Source of the DNA: Holophagales bacterium
Lineage (GTDB): Bacteria > Acidobacteriota > Thermoanaerobaculia > Multivoradales > Multivoraceae
DNA: 64,000 nt
Direction of reading: 5' to 3'
Assembly (NCBI GenBank): GCA_009845425.1
Contig: VXZQ01000006.1
Span: 62,001-126,000, forward strand
Part shown: piece after piece, positions 54,747-63,830 of the stretch
Layout of the letters: each line of letters starts with the position of its first letter
Numbering within the stretch: the first letter of the stretch is position 1
Translations under genes and position numbers: made by a program
Notes under the pieces: generated by a model
What the model was told of the DNA's origin: nothing
Databases searched by the model: none
The model's input: only the letters and a program-made list of their open reading frames with translations

Positions 54747-57437
54747 ATGGACATGGATCCCACGAACAGGCTCAGGACGGACCCGGCCCGCCAGGACGTC
54801 GACCCGGCCGAGACGGCCGAGTGGCTCGAAGCCCTGGACGCGGTGATGGAGCGCGAAGGGCCGGAGCGCGCGCACTTCCTGCTCGAGGCCCTGGTCGACC
54901 AGGCTCGCCGCTCCGGCGCCTACCTGCCCTACAAGGCGACCACCGCCTACCTGAACACGATCCCGGTGCAGGCGCAGGAGCCGTTGCCGGGCGACGCGGA
55001 CATCGAGTGGCGGATCCGCAGCATCGTCCGCTGGAACGCGATGGCGATGGTGGTCCGCGCGAACCACGACTACGAGGGGCTCGGCGGGCACATCGCGTCC
55101 TTCGCCTCCGCCGCCACTCTCTACGACGTCGGCTTCAACCACTTCTTCCACGCCCCGTCGGAGCAGCACGGCGGCGACCTGGTCATGGTCCAGGGGCACT
55201 CTTCGCCGGGCATCTACGCGCGCGCCTTTCTGGAGGGCCGGCTGAGCGAGGAGGAACTGCTTCGGTTCCGGCGCGAGGCGCGGCCCGGGGGCCTCTCGTC
55301 CTACCCCCATCCCTGGCTGATGCCGAGCTTCTGGCAGTACCCGACCGTGTCCATGGGGCTCGGCCCGTTGATGGCGATCTTCCAGGCGCGGTTCATGAAG
55401 TACCTCCACAACCGCGGCCTGGTCGACACCGAGGGGCGCAAGGTGTGGGCCTTCATGGGCGACGGCGAGATGGACGAGCCGGAGTCCCTGGGATCGATCT
55501 CGCTGGCCTCGCGCGAGAATCTCGACAACCTGATCTTCGTCGTCAACTGCAACCTGCAGCGGCTCGACGGCCCGGTCCGCGGCAACGGCAAGATCATCCA
55601 GGAGCTCGAGGCGGTGTTCCGCGGCGCCGGCTGGAACGTGATCAAGCTGGTCTGGGGCTCCTACTGGGATCCGCTGCTTGCGCGCGACCGCCACGGTCTG
55701 CTGCGGCGGCGCATGGAGGAAGCGGTCGACGGCGAGTACCAGGCCTACAAGGCGAGCCAGGACGGCGGTTTCGTGCGCGAGCACTTCTTCGGCAAGTACC
55801 CGGAGCTCAAGGCGATGGTCGCCCACCTGACCGACGAGGACATCTGGCGGCTCAATCGCGGCGGCCACGACCCGCACAAGATCTACGCCGCTTATGCGGC
55901 GGCGATGAAGCACGCCGGCCAGCCGACCGTCATTCTGGCCAAGACGGTCAAGGGCTACGGCATGGGCGAAGCGGGCGAGGGGATGAACATCACCCACCAG
56001 CAGAAGAAGATGGGACTGCGGGCTCTGATGGGCTTCCGCGACCGCCTCGACATCCCTGTCTCGGACGAGGAACTCGAGGAGACGCCCTTCTACCGGCCGC
56101 CGGATGACAGTCCGGAGGTCCGCTACCTGAAGGAGCGCCGCGAGGCGCTGGGCGGCTACCTGCCGGCGCGGGAGGTCGAGGCCGCGCCGCTCGAGGTGCC
56201 TGACCTTTCCGCCTTCGACGCCCTGCTGCGGTCCAGTCGCGGCCGCGCTTTCTCGACCACGATGGCCTTCGTGCGGCTGCTGACCCTGCTCACCAGGGAC
56301 CCGGCGATCCGCAACCGGCTGGTGCCGATCGTCGCCGATGAGGCGCGCACGTTCGGCATGGAGGGGATGTTCCGGCAGCTCGGCATCTACGCACCCACCG
56401 GCCAGCTCTACGAGCCGGTCGACGCCCACAAGATCGCGCCGTACAAGGAAGCCCGAGATGGCCAGATCCTCCAGGAGGGGATCAACGAGGCGGGAGCGCT
56501 CTGCTCCTGGATGGCGGCGGGCACCTCGGCCGCGAACCACGGCTTCCACATGATCCCGTTCTTCATCTTCTACTCGATGTTCGGGTTCCAGCGCGTCGGC
56601 GACCTGATCTGGGCCGCCGCTGACATGCAGGCGCGAGGTTTCCTGATCGGCGGCACCTCCGGGCGGACGACCCTGAACGGCGAAGGTTTGCAGCACCAGG
56701 ACGGTCACAGCCACCTGGCCGCGTCGACGGTGCCGAACTGCGTCTCCTACGACCCGACCTACGCGTACGAGCTGGCCGTCATCCTCCAGGACGGGTTGCG
56801 CCGGATGTACGCGGACGGCGAACCGGTCTTCTACTACCTGACGACGCTGAACGAGAACTACGAGCATCCCAGGATGCCCGAGGGCGCCGAGGACGGAATC
56901 CGGCGCGGGCTCTACCGGATCAGACCTGGTTCGCGGCACCGCAAGCGCGCCACGCTGCTTGGCTCGGGCGCGATTCTGCGCGAGGCGGAGGCCGCCGCCG
57001 AGATGCTGGAGGAGGACTGGAAGGTGTCCACCGAGGTGTGGTCAGCGACCAGCTTCAACAGGCTGCGGCGCGACGGCATCGAGGTGGAACGCTGGAACCG
57101 CCTCCATCCGGGCGAGGAGAAGAGAGTGTCCTACGTCCGGCAGTGCCTGACGGGCCGTGGCGGCGTCACCGTCGCCGCGAGCGACTACATGAAGGTCTAC
57201 ACGGACCAGATCCGCGCCTTCGTTCCGGGCCCCTACCGCACGCTCGGCACCGACGGCTTCGGTCGCAGCGACACCCGCGAGGAGTTGCGTGCCTTCTTCG
57301 AGGTCGACCGACGGCACATCGCGGTCGCGGCGCTGGCCTCGCTGGCTGAGAACGGCGACATCGAATCCGGGGCGCCGGCGAAGGCGATCGAGGCCTACGG
57401 CATCGACCCGAACGCACCGAACCCGGCCACCGCGTGA
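54747..57437 (+). CDS. aceE: Pyruvate dehydrogenase E1 component, homodimeric type
   Basis: 896 residues, the single-chain alpha2 E1 (AceE) that decarboxylates pyruvate with thiamine diphosphate and acetylates E2 lipoyl groups. The ThDP/Mg motif is GDGEMDEPES (near 237-246) ending at NCNLQRLDGPVRGN (near 270-283). ANHDYEGLGGHIASFAS, QGHSSPGIYARAFLEGRL, HPWLMPSFWQYPTVSMGLGP, AKTVKGYGMG, DEARTFGMEGMFRQLGIY, GGTSGRTTLNGEGLQHQDGHS and the C-terminal GTDGFGRSDTREELR are family blocks. ATG 54747 and ATG 54753 are both possible starts. The AceF GTG overlaps its stop (GTGA). The divergent thiC supplies precursor for its cofactor. Confidence 0.97.
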   Translation: MDMDPTNRLRTDPARQDVDPAETAEWLEALDAVMEREGPERAHFLLEALVDQARRSGAYLPYKATTAYLNTIPVQAQEPLPGDADIEWRIRSIVRWNAMAMVVRANHDYEGLGGHIASFASAATLYDVGFNHFFHAPSEQHGGDLVMVQGHSSPGIYARAFLEGRLSEEELLRFRREARPGGLSSYPHPWLMPSFWQYPTVSMGLGPLMAIFQARFMKYLHNRGLVDTEGRKVWAFMGDGEMDEPESLGSISLASRENLDNLIFVVNCNLQRLDGPVRGNGKIIQELEAVFRGAGWNVIKLVWGSYWDPLLARDRHGLLRRRMEEAVDGEYQAYKASQDGGFVREHFFGKYPELKAMVAHLTDEDIWRLNRGGHDPHKIYAAYAAAMKHAGQPTVILAKTVKGYGMGEAGEGMNITHQQKKMGLRALMGFRDRLDIPVSDEELEETPFYRPPDDSPEVRYLKERREALGGYLPAREVEAAPLEVPDLSAFDALLRSSRGRAFSTTMAFVRLLTLLTRDPAIRNRLVPIVADEARTFGMEGMFRQLGIYAPTGQLYEPVDAHKIAPYKEARDGQILQEGINEAGALCSWMAAGTSAANHGFHMIPFFIFYSMFGFQRVGDLIWAAADMQARGFLIGGTSGRTTLNGEGLQHQDGHSHLAASTVPNCVSYDPTYAYELAVILQDGLRRMYADGEPVFYYLTTLNENYEHPRMPEGAEDGIRRGLYRIRPGSRHRKRATLLGSGAILREAEAAAEMLEEDWKVSTEVWSATSFNRLRRDGIEVERWNRLHPGEEKRVSYVRQCLTGRGGVTVAASDYMKVYTDQIRAFVPGPYRTLGTDGFGRSDTREELRAFFEVDRRHIAVAALASLAENGDIESGAPAKAIEAYGIDPNAPNPATA

Positions 57438-58732
57438 GCGACACCGTTCCCGTCGTCGTCCCTGACATCGGCGACTTCGACCAGGTGGACGTGGTCGAGG
57501 TGCTGGTCGCCGTCGGCGATGACGTTTCCGTCGACCAGTCCCTGATCACGCTGGAGAGCGACAAGGCCTCGATGGAGGTGCCGTCTCCGGCCGCCGGCAG
57601 GGTCGTCGAGATCGCGGTCGAGCTCGGCGGCCAGGTAGGCGAGGGCGACCTGATCCTGACGATCGAAGCGGCCGATCCGCCGGCGGAGGAAGAGGAAGAG
57701 GCGGCCGGGCCGTCCGAAGAGCCGGTGTCCACAAGCGCGGAGGCGGCAGCACCTGTGCCTTCCCCGGCGCCCCGCCCGTCGCCCTCGCGACGGCGGCCGC
57801 CGCCACCGGCCGGAGGCGGTCCCGCTACGTCGACCAGTCCGCCGCACGCCAGCCCGGCGGTGCGAAGGTTCGCCCGTCTGCTCGGCGCCGACCTCACGAG
57901 AGTGTCCGGCAGCGGCGCCAGAGGCCGGATCCTGCGCGAGGACGTGGAGGCCTTCGTCAAGGAGGTGATGACGGGCCGTGAACGGGCAGCGGGCGCGGCC
58001 ATCCCGCCGGTCCCGGAGATCGACTTCTCGAAGTTCGGCCCGGTCGAGTCGAAGCCGCTCAGTCGCATCCGCAAGCTCTCGGCGGCCAACCTCCACCGAA
58101 GCTGGCTCAACGTGCCGCACGTCACCCAGCACGACGAGGCGGACATCACGGATCTGGAGGCGTTCCGCCGGGCGCATCTCGACGAGGCTCGCGAGCGCGG
58201 CGTCCGGCTCACCCTGCTGGCCTTCCTGATGAAGGCGGTGGCGGCGTCGCTCGCCGAGTTCCCCGAGATGAACTCGTCGCTCGCGCCTGACGGCGAGTCG
58301 CTGATCCTCAAGCGCTACTTCCACCTGGGCGTCGCCGTCGATACCCCGGATGGTCTCGTCGTGCCGGTGGTCCGCGACGTCGACCGAAAAAGCGTCTACG
58401 AGCTGGCCGGGGAACTGGGTGAAGTCAGCGGCCGCGCCAGAGAGCGCAAGCTCCGGCCGGCCGACATCCAGGGCGCCAGCTTCACGATTTCGAGCCTTGG
58501 AGGCATCGGCGGCACCGCCTTCACGCCGATCGTCAACGCGCCGGAGGTCGGCATCCTGGGCGTTTCTCGTGCCGTGCGGCGGCCGGTCTACATCGGCGCC
58601 GGTCTGGCGCCGAGGCTCATGCTGCCGGTCTCGCTGTCGTACGACCACCGGGTGATCGACGGCGCCAGCGCGGTGCGCTTCACGACTCACCTCTGCTCCG
58701 CGCTCGCCGACATCCGCCGGGTCGTACTTTGA
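57434..58732 (+). CDS. aceF: Pyruvate dehydrogenase E2, dihydrolipoamide acetyltransferase
   Basis: 432 residues: one lipoyl domain (1-80, lipoylated Lys44 in ESDKASMEV), an Ala/Pro/Glu-rich swinging linker (about 82-135), a peripheral-subunit-binding domain (ASPAVRRFARLLGADLTRVSGSGARGRILREDVEAF) and a catalytic domain from about 195. The catalytic His and Asp lie in SYDHRVIDGASAV near 403. It transfers acetyl from lipoamide to CoA and forms the core of the complex. Enterobacterial AceF has three lipoyl domains; here there is one, and another sits on E3. Start GTG 57434 overlaps the aceE stop, and the stop overlaps the lpd start as TTGA. Confidence 0.96.
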   Translation: MSDTVPVVVPDIGDFDQVDVVEVLVAVGDDVSVDQSLITLESDKASMEVPSPAAGRVVEIAVELGGQVGEGDLILTIEAADPPAEEEEEAAGPSEEPVSTSAEAAAPVPSPAPRPSPSRRRPPPPAGGGPATSTSPPHASPAVRRFARLLGADLTRVSGSGARGRILREDVEAFVKEVMTGRERAAGAAIPPVPEIDFSKFGPVESKPLSRIRKLSAANLHRSWLNVPHVTQHDEADITDLEAFRRAHLDEARERGVRLTLLAFLMKAVAASLAEFPEMNSSLAPDGESLILKRYFHLGVAVDTPDGLVVPVVRDVDRKSVYELAGELGEVSGRARERKLRPADIQGASFTISSLGGIGGTAFTPIVNAPEVGILGVSRAVRRPVYIGAGLAPRLMLPVSLSYDHRVIDGASAVRFTTHLCSALADIRRVVL

Positions 58733-60561
58733 CCGAACCGATTCGCATCGTCGTACCGGACATCGGCGACTTCGAGTCCGTCGACGTGGTCGAGGTGCTC
58801 GTTTCGCCGGGCGAACACGTCGACGTCGAGGCCGGGCTGATCACGCTCGAGAGCGACAAGGCGTCGATGGAGGTGCCGTCGACGCACAGCGGCGTCGTCC
58901 TGGAGGTCGCCGTGTCGCTGGGCGACAAGGTGGCGGAGGGAGACCTGATCGCCGTCCTCGACCCCGGCGACGAGTCGCACCCCGATCAGCGGGCGGAGCG
59001 GCCGCGGCATCCGCATGCGCCCCCGGAGACGCCCGGGGCGACCTCCGGCGCGGACGCGGCGCCCGAACCCCCGGCGGAGGAGCAGGCGGCGCGGGCTGAG
59101 GCGGCGACTCCTTCGCCATCTTCCGCGTCGAAGGAAGTGGACGCGGAGGTCCTCGTCCTGGGCGCCGGCCCCGGTGGCTACACCGCCGCTTTTCGCGCCG
59201 CGGACCTGGGCCGGCAGGTCGTGCTCGTTGAACCGCACGCCAATCTCGGGGGCGTGTGCCTGAACGTCGGCTGCATTCCGTCGAAGGCCCTGCTGCACGC
59301 CGCGCGTGTGGTGGAGGAGGCCGCCGAGTTCGCGGCTCACGGCATCGACTTCGGCGCGCCCGCCATCGACCGGGGCAAGCTGGGCCGCTGGAAGGACGTC
59401 GTCGTCGGCCGTCTGACCGGCGGGCTTGCGCAGCTCGCCGAGCGGCGCAACGTGGAGGTCGTGCGCGGCTGCGGCCGCTTCACCGGCTCCCACGAAGTCG
59501 AGATCGAGGACGCCGACGGCGGCAGGCGCACCCTTACCTTCGGCCAGGCGATCGTGGCGGTCGGCTCGCGGCCGGCGATGATCCCCGGTCTGCCGGAGGG
59601 AGATCCGAGGATCTGGGACTCGACCGACGCCCTGGAACTCGACCCGGAGTTCGAGCCGGGCGGCCGGTTGCTGGTGATCGGCGGCGGCATCATCGGCCTC
59701 GAGATGGCGACGGTCTACGCCGCCCTGGGTTACCGGGTGACCGTCGTCGAGTTGCTGCCGGAACTCCTGACCGGAGTCGATCGGGATCTCGTTCGGCCGT
59801 TGCGGCGGCGGCTGGGCGAGCGCCTCGAGAACGTCCATGTGGCGACGAAGGTCACGGCCGTCAAGGCGCAGAAGAACGGTCTGATGGTCTCGATGGAGGG
59901 CGAGAACGCCCCGGGCTCCGGCCTGTTCGGGCGCGTACTGGTCGCGGTCGGCCGCCGCCCGAACAGCGACCGCTTCGGCGCCGAGGCCGCCGGCATCCAC
60001 GTCGACGAACAGGGCTTCGTGCCGGTCGATGACCAGCAGCGCACGAACGTGCCGCACATCTTTGCGATCGGCGACCTGGTTCCCGGGCCGATGCTGGCGC
60101 ACAAGGCGACCCACGAAGGCAAGGTGGCGGCCGAGGTGGCGGCGGGGGAGAAGAGCGGCTTCGAAGCGCGGGTCATTCCGTCGGTCGCGTACACCGACCC
60201 GGAGGTGGCCTGGGTCGGCCTGACCGAGACCGAGGCGCGTCGCGACGGCATTGCCTACAAGAAGGGCGTCTTCCCGTGGTCGGCGTCCGGCCGCGCGCTG
60301 ACGCTGGGCCGCGCGGAGGGTACGAGCAAGCTCCTGTTCGATCCGGGCACCGGCCGGGTGATCGGCGCCGGTATCGTCGGGGTCAATGCCGGCGACCTGA
60401 TCGCCGAGGCGGCGTTGGCGATCGAGATGAACGCCGACGCCGCCGACTTGGCCTTGACCGTCCACCCGCACCCGACCCTCTCCGAAACAGTCGCCTTCGC
60501 CGCCGAGGCGTACGAGGGGACGATCACCGATCTCTACCTGCCGCGGCGCGGGAAGCGGTGA
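58729..60561 (+). CDS. lpdA: Dihydrolipoamide dehydrogenase (E3) with N-terminal lipoyl domain
   Basis: 610 residues. Residues 1-80 are a lipoyl domain very similar to that of the adjacent E2 (PDIGDF, then ITLESDKASMEVPS with Lys44), followed by an Ala/Pro/Glu-rich linker to about 135. Then comes the flavoprotein: FAD motif GAGPGGYTAAF near 144, redox disulfide GGVCLNVGCIPSK with Cys near 177 and 182, NAD motif VIGGGIIGLEMATVYAALG, FAIGDLVPGPMLAHKA, and the catalytic His-Glu pair in HPHPTLSE near 578. Reoxidises dihydrolipoamide with NAD+. The start is TTG 58729, forced by the TTGA overlap with aceF and the conserved first strand. Lipoyl-E3 fusions are known in other bacteria. Confidence 0.96.
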   Translation: MTEPIRIVVPDIGDFESVDVVEVLVSPGEHVDVEAGLITLESDKASMEVPSTHSGVVLEVAVSLGDKVAEGDLIAVLDPGDESHPDQRAERPRHPHAPPETPGATSGADAAPEPPAEEQAARAEAATPSPSSASKEVDAEVLVLGAGPGGYTAAFRAADLGRQVVLVEPHANLGGVCLNVGCIPSKALLHAARVVEEAAEFAAHGIDFGAPAIDRGKLGRWKDVVVGRLTGGLAQLAERRNVEVVRGCGRFTGSHEVEIEDADGGRRTLTFGQAIVAVGSRPAMIPGLPEGDPRIWDSTDALELDPEFEPGGRLLVIGGGIIGLEMATVYAALGYRVTVVELLPELLTGVDRDLVRPLRRRLGERLENVHVATKVTAVKAQKNGLMVSMEGENAPGSGLFGRVLVAVGRRPNSDRFGAEAAGIHVDEQGFVPVDDQQRTNVPHIFAIGDLVPGPMLAHKATHEGKVAAEVAAGEKSGFEARVIPSVAYTDPEVAWVGLTETEARRDGIAYKKGVFPWSASGRALTLGRAEGTSKLLFDPGTGRVIGAGIVGVNAGDLIAEAALAIEMNADAADLALTVHPHPTLSETVAFAAEAYEGTITDLYLPRRGKR

Positions 60562-60574
60562 CGCCGCGGTCGAC

Positions 60575-60940
60575 GTGAGCCGCCTCGACAAGTGGCTGCA
60601 GGTGTCGCGGATGTTCCGCGCGCGTTCCAGGGCGACCGCGGCCTGCGCCGCCGGCCGCGTCACGGTCAACGGCCAGCAGGCCAAGGCCCACCGCCAACTC
60701 AAGGTCGGCGACCGGATCGAGTTCAGGATCCGCGACTGGAAGCGGATCCTCGTCGTGCGGGAACTGCGGGACCGGCCGCTGCCGAAGGCCGAGGCGCCGC
60801 GGCTGTACGAGGACCTGAGCCCGCCCAAGCCAGAGCCGCCCGACCGCGACGCTCAGACTGTAGCGGTTCCTGCTCACCGCCGCCGCGGCGCCGGCCGTCC
60901 AACCAAGCGGGACCGGCGACTGATCGACCGGCTGCGCTGA
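60575..60940 (+). CDS. S4-domain RNA-binding protein (Hsp15-like)
   Basis: 121 residues. The S4 fold occupies about residues 1-60: SRLDKWLQVSRMFRARSRA, AGRVTVNG, LKVGDRIEFRI. A Pro-rich, basic tail (EDLSPPKPEPPDR, HRRRGAGRPTKRDRR) follows. The pattern matches Hsp15-type proteins, which bind 50S subunits carrying stalled nascent chains and help recycle them. The start is GTG 60575, 13 nt after lpdA, so it is probably the last gene of the pyruvate dehydrogenase operon, though no functional link is apparent. Confidence 0.88.
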   Translation: MSRLDKWLQVSRMFRARSRATAACAAGRVTVNGQQAKAHRQLKVGDRIEFRIRDWKRILVVRELRDRPLPKAEAPRLYEDLSPPKPEPPDRDAQTVAVPAHRRRGAGRPTKRDRRLIDRLR

Positions 60941-60952
60941 TGCGGGGCGCGC

Positions 60953-60958
60953 TACAGT
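60953..60958 (+). promoter_or_regulatory. -10-like hexamer before the solute-binding protein gene
   Basis: TACAGT ends 9 nt before ATG 60968. No Shine-Dalgarno sequence. Confidence 0.4.
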
Positions 60959-60967
60959 TCCGGCACT

Positions 60968-62791
60968 ATGCCCACCAGATCGTCCTTGATCCGATTCGCT
61001 GCCGTCGTTGCGCTCGTCACGCTGTCCGCGGCCGCTTGCACCGGTCCGCTGCCGGAGCGCTCCACGGGTCCCTCGGGCCCGGCATACGACCCCGCTACCG
61101 ACCCGCTCGTCAACCCACCGACGCTGACCGAGCCGTACCCGTTCGATCGGCCGGAAGTCGTTGCGCGGGACGACACCCTGGTGCGTTACATGCTGGGTGA
61201 TCCGCGCACGCTGAACCCGATCTTCGCCATCTTCTGGGAGGACTACTACCTCTCGGGTGCGCTGTTCCAGGCGCTGACGACGCGCAACGCGGACATGACG
61301 ACGGTGTGGAACCAGACCATGGTCGAAGAGGGCGTGATGGCGGACGACTGGAAGAGCGCCCGCGTGCGTATCCGGCCGGGGCTGACCTGGCACGACGGCA
61401 GGCCGTGGACGATGCACGACCTGAAGTTCACCTACGACATGGTGGCCTCGGACGACGTGCCGGCGGCGATGTACAAGCACGACGTGGACCAGGTCGAACG
61501 GATCGACGTGATCGACGACCTGACGGTCGAGTTTCACTTCAAGGACGCGCTGGTCACGAACATGCTGGCGATGCGGGTCCCGCCGATTCCGCGCCACATC
61601 TGGAACAACCCGGAAGAGCTGGCGAACGACCCGACGATGCGGAGCAGCGAGTACTTCAACCACTACGCGCGCGAGGAAGTCATCGGCTCGGGCCCCTTCA
61701 GGTTCGTGTCCTGGACCCTGACCGACAAGATCGTCGTCGAACGCTGGGACGACTTCCCCGACGCCGCCCGCGTGGCACCGTTCAAGAGGGTGATCTACCG
61801 GCCCCAGAGCGACCGCAACCTCGGCCTGCTCCTGTTCAAGAAGGGCGAACTCGACGAGTACTGGTTCACACCGCAGCAGTTCGCCACGCAGAGCAACGAC
61901 GAGGAGTTCGAGCGGTTCGGCGTCAAGGGCTGGGCGCCGGCGCGGCGTATCTCGAGGATCGGCTGGAACCAGGACGGCAGCAACCCCTTCTTCACCGATG
62001 TTCGCGTGCGGCGGGCGATGACCCACGCGTACGACCAGAAGCGTGTGATCCGCGACGTGACCTACGGGGTCTACCTCGAGACCGACCAGCTCTGGGACAA
62101 GGACCACATGGGCTACAACCCGGACGTCCCCAAGTACCCGTTCGACCTGGAACGCGCAGGCGAGCTGCTGGACGAGGCCGGCTGGCTACCGGACCCCGAT
62201 GACGGCTGGCGGTACAAGGAGATCGACGGCGAGAAGGTGAAGTTCTCGTTCGAGCTGGAGCTCTCCCAGACCTTCGACGACGCGGTCAAGATGGCGGACA
62301 TCTACCGCGAGGATCTGCGCAGCATCGGCGTCGAGCTGACCCTTCGCCAGTTCGAGAACGCGACCCATGAGCAGCACCTGCTGGAACACGAGTTCCAGGC
62401 CCACGCCGACGCCGACGAGGTGACGACCGATCCGGACCAGTGGACGATTCGCCTCCACTCGACCAGCTATGACAATGCCCGCAACTACGTCGGCTACAAG
62501 AGCGACCGGGTCGATGACCTGCTTGAGCGCGGTCGGCGCGAGTTCGACCCTGAAGCACGCGCCGCGATCTATCGAGAACTGGCCTACGTCGTCGCCGAGG
62601 ACCAGCCGTTCACGATGATGTGGAACTACTCCGAGATCCGTGCCTTCAGCAAGCGCATCCGCGGCGTCGAGTTCGCGCCCTCCGGCGTCTTCCTGTTCCA
62701 GCCGACTCCGCCCCCCGGCAGCGACTGGTGGACCAGCCCCGGCTGGTGGACGCACCGCGACGACGTCGCCGCGTACGCCTCCGGCGGCTAG
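60968..62791 (+). CDS. Family 5 solute-binding lipoprotein (peptide/nickel type)
   Basis: 607 residues. Lipoprotein signal with hydrophobic core and LSAAAC (Cys24). The SBP_bac_5 fold is clear: GDPRTLNPIFAIFWEDYYLSGALFQALT, VRIRPGLTWHDGRPWTMHDLKFTYD, GSGPFRFVSW, DVRVRRAMTHAYDQKRVIRDVTYG, YPFDLERAGELLDEAGW, a second lobe ending near residue 500, and REFDPEARAAIYRELAYVVAEDQPFTMMW. Such proteins deliver peptides, sugars or nickel to an ABC importer; no permease or ATPase gene lies beside it, so it is an orphan here or has its partners elsewhere. The long Ser/Pro spacer after the Cys fits an anchored protein. Confidence 0.92.
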   Translation: MPTRSSLIRFAAVVALVTLSAAACTGPLPERSTGPSGPAYDPATDPLVNPPTLTEPYPFDRPEVVARDDTLVRYMLGDPRTLNPIFAIFWEDYYLSGALFQALTTRNADMTTVWNQTMVEEGVMADDWKSARVRIRPGLTWHDGRPWTMHDLKFTYDMVASDDVPAAMYKHDVDQVERIDVIDDLTVEFHFKDALVTNMLAMRVPPIPRHIWNNPEELANDPTMRSSEYFNHYAREEVIGSGPFRFVSWTLTDKIVVERWDDFPDAARVAPFKRVIYRPQSDRNLGLLLFKKGELDEYWFTPQQFATQSNDEEFERFGVKGWAPARRISRIGWNQDGSNPFFTDVRVRRAMTHAYDQKRVIRDVTYGVYLETDQLWDKDHMGYNPDVPKYPFDLERAGELLDEAGWLPDPDDGWRYKEIDGEKVKFSFELELSQTFDDAVKMADIYREDLRSIGVELTLRQFENATHEQHLLEHEFQAHADADEVTTDPDQWTIRLHSTSYDNARNYVGYKSDRVDDLLERGRREFDPEARAAIYRELAYVVAEDQPFTMMWNYSEIRAFSKRIRGVEFAPSGVFLFQPTPPPGSDWWTSPGWWTHRDDVAAYASGG

Positions 62792-62808
62792 ACGGCACTG
62801 CTGCACCC

Positions 62809-62985
62809 GCCCGCGGAGGGCTCAGGGGGAGGGGTCCCAGTCGGCCGTTCGCGCTTTCTCGGAAGTTGGTGGGTTGGCGCTCACTTCGCTTCACTCGCTC
62901 CGGTCAGGCGTCGGTTGCAGGGAAGGCGCCGGGCGTCGCTCGTTCAGAGCCCGCTGGGACCCCTCCCCCTGAGCCCTCCGCGGGC
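62809..62985. repeat. Perfect 32-bp inverted repeat with 113-bp loop
   Basis: Left arm 62809-62840 begins GCCCGCGGAGGGCTCAGG; right arm 62954-62985 is its exact reverse complement over all 32 bases. The next bases on both sides do not pair, so the arms end sharply. The spacer 62841-62953 is GC-rich and has no credible gene, although it contains the mirror-like run TCACTTCGCTTCACT. No target-site duplication is obvious. It may be a MITE-like or REP-type mobile palindrome, or a stable hairpin protecting or ending the upstream mRNA. The whole gap 62792-63084 holds only this and the AbrB promoter. Confidence 0.85.
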
Positions 62986-63069
62986 TGGACGCCGCTGGCT
63001 CGGCGGGTCCTCTCGAAGCTGGCTGACCGGAAGCGAGGACGACGCTGGAAGCCTGGTCTGCCCCTTGTG

Positions 63070-63075
63070 TAGGGT
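63070..63075 (+). promoter_or_regulatory. -10-like hexamer of the toxin-antitoxin operon
   Basis: TAGGGT, preceded by TGTG (extended -10-like), ends 9 nt before ATG 63085. It supports that ATG over the one at 63100. Confidence 0.4.
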
Positions 63076-63084
63076 CGTCGAGTA

Positions 63085-63432
63085 ATGCAGAATAGAGAAA
63101 TGAATGCGCAACAGCCAACTCGCTTGCCGGAATCGACGATTACTTCCCGGGGGCAGACGACCCTTCCCAAGCAGGTGCGCGAAGCGCTTGACCTGAAGGC
63201 GGGGGACAAAGTGCGCTACCTCATCTGCGACGGGGAGGTCCGCATCGCGGCCGTGCAGCCGATCGAGCGCCTGTTCGGCATCTTGGAGTACGACGGACCG
63301 CCGGTGAGCCTGGAGGACATCGAGCGCGGCATCATCGAAGGAGCCTGCCGCAGTGCGCTGGGGGACGACTGGTCGCCGGAAACGCCAGAGGAAGCGGAAG
63401 GGGTCGCCGTCGGAGGCGCCGGTCGTAAGTGA
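63085..63432 (+). CDS. AbrB/MazE-family antitoxin
   Basis: 115 residues. The swapped-hairpin DNA-binding domain is at about 18-62: STITSRGQTTLPKQVREAL then KAGDKVRYLICDGEVRI. The C-terminal tail, acidic and probably disordered alone (IERGIIEGACRSALGDDW, PETPEEAEG), would bind the toxin. It is expected to repress its own promoter. ATG 63085 is preferred for the upstream TAGGGT; ATG 63100, preceded by AGAGA, would remove five residues. Its stop overlaps the toxin GTG by 4 nt. Confidence 0.88.
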   Translation: MQNREMNAQQPTRLPESTITSRGQTTLPKQVREALDLKAGDKVRYLICDGEVRIAAVQPIERLFGILEYDGPPVSLEDIERGIIEGACRSALGDDWSPETPEEAEGVAVGGAGRK

Positions 63433-63830
63433 TCGCTCTCGACACGAACGTCCTCCTTCGGTTCTTCCTCCGGGATGACGAGGAGCAGGGGGAAGCGGCG
63501 GAGAAGCTGCTGCTGCAGTTGACGCTCGACGAGCCGGGGTTCGTCAGTCGAGAGGTTCTGGTCGAGCTGGTTTGGGCACTGGAGTACACCTTCCGTTTTG
63601 GGCGAGAGCGGATCGCAAGCTTCCTCGATCAACTCGTCCACGTTGCGGCGGTCGAGATCGAAAGCGCGAGCGACGTAGTGGAGGCCACAGGCGGCTATCG
63701 TCGTGGCGGCGCCGACTTCGCCGACCGGATGATCGCGGCCGCGGCTCGACGGGTCGGGGCGGTGCCGCTCTACACCTTCGACCGGAAGGCGGCGCGGCTG
63801 CCGGGCGTCACTCTGGTGGAGCCTGGCTAG
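63429..63830 (+). CDS. vapC: PIN-domain toxin (VapC-like ribonuclease)
   Basis: 133 residues, typical of VapC. The four acidic residues of the PIN active site are visible: Asp5 in MIALDTNVLLRF, Glu46 in REVLVELVWAL, Asp96/Asp99 in GGADFADRMIAAAA, and Asp118 in YTFDRKAAR. It should be a Mg2+-dependent endoribonuclease, VapC proteins often cutting tRNA or the rRNA sarcin-ricin loop. Start GTG 63429 overlaps the antitoxin stop, a normal arrangement for translational coupling. The last 23 nt overlap the minus-strand gene at the right edge. Confidence 0.9.
   Translation: MIALDTNVLLRFFLRDDEEQGEAAEKLLLQLTLDEPGFVSREVLVELVWALEYTFRFGRERIASFLDQLVHVAAVEIESASDVVEATGGYRRGGADFADRMIAAAARRVGAVPLYTFDRKAARLPGVTLVEPG

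Noticed and set aside
58687..60828. 713-codon minus-strand frame opposite lpdA
   Set aside because: LpdA motifs on plus are complete; the minus frame is low-complexity shadow.
62646..63209. Short minus-strand frames across the inverted repeat
   Set aside because: They are created by the palindrome arms (Arg/Ser/Pro-rich in both directions) and have no start signals.
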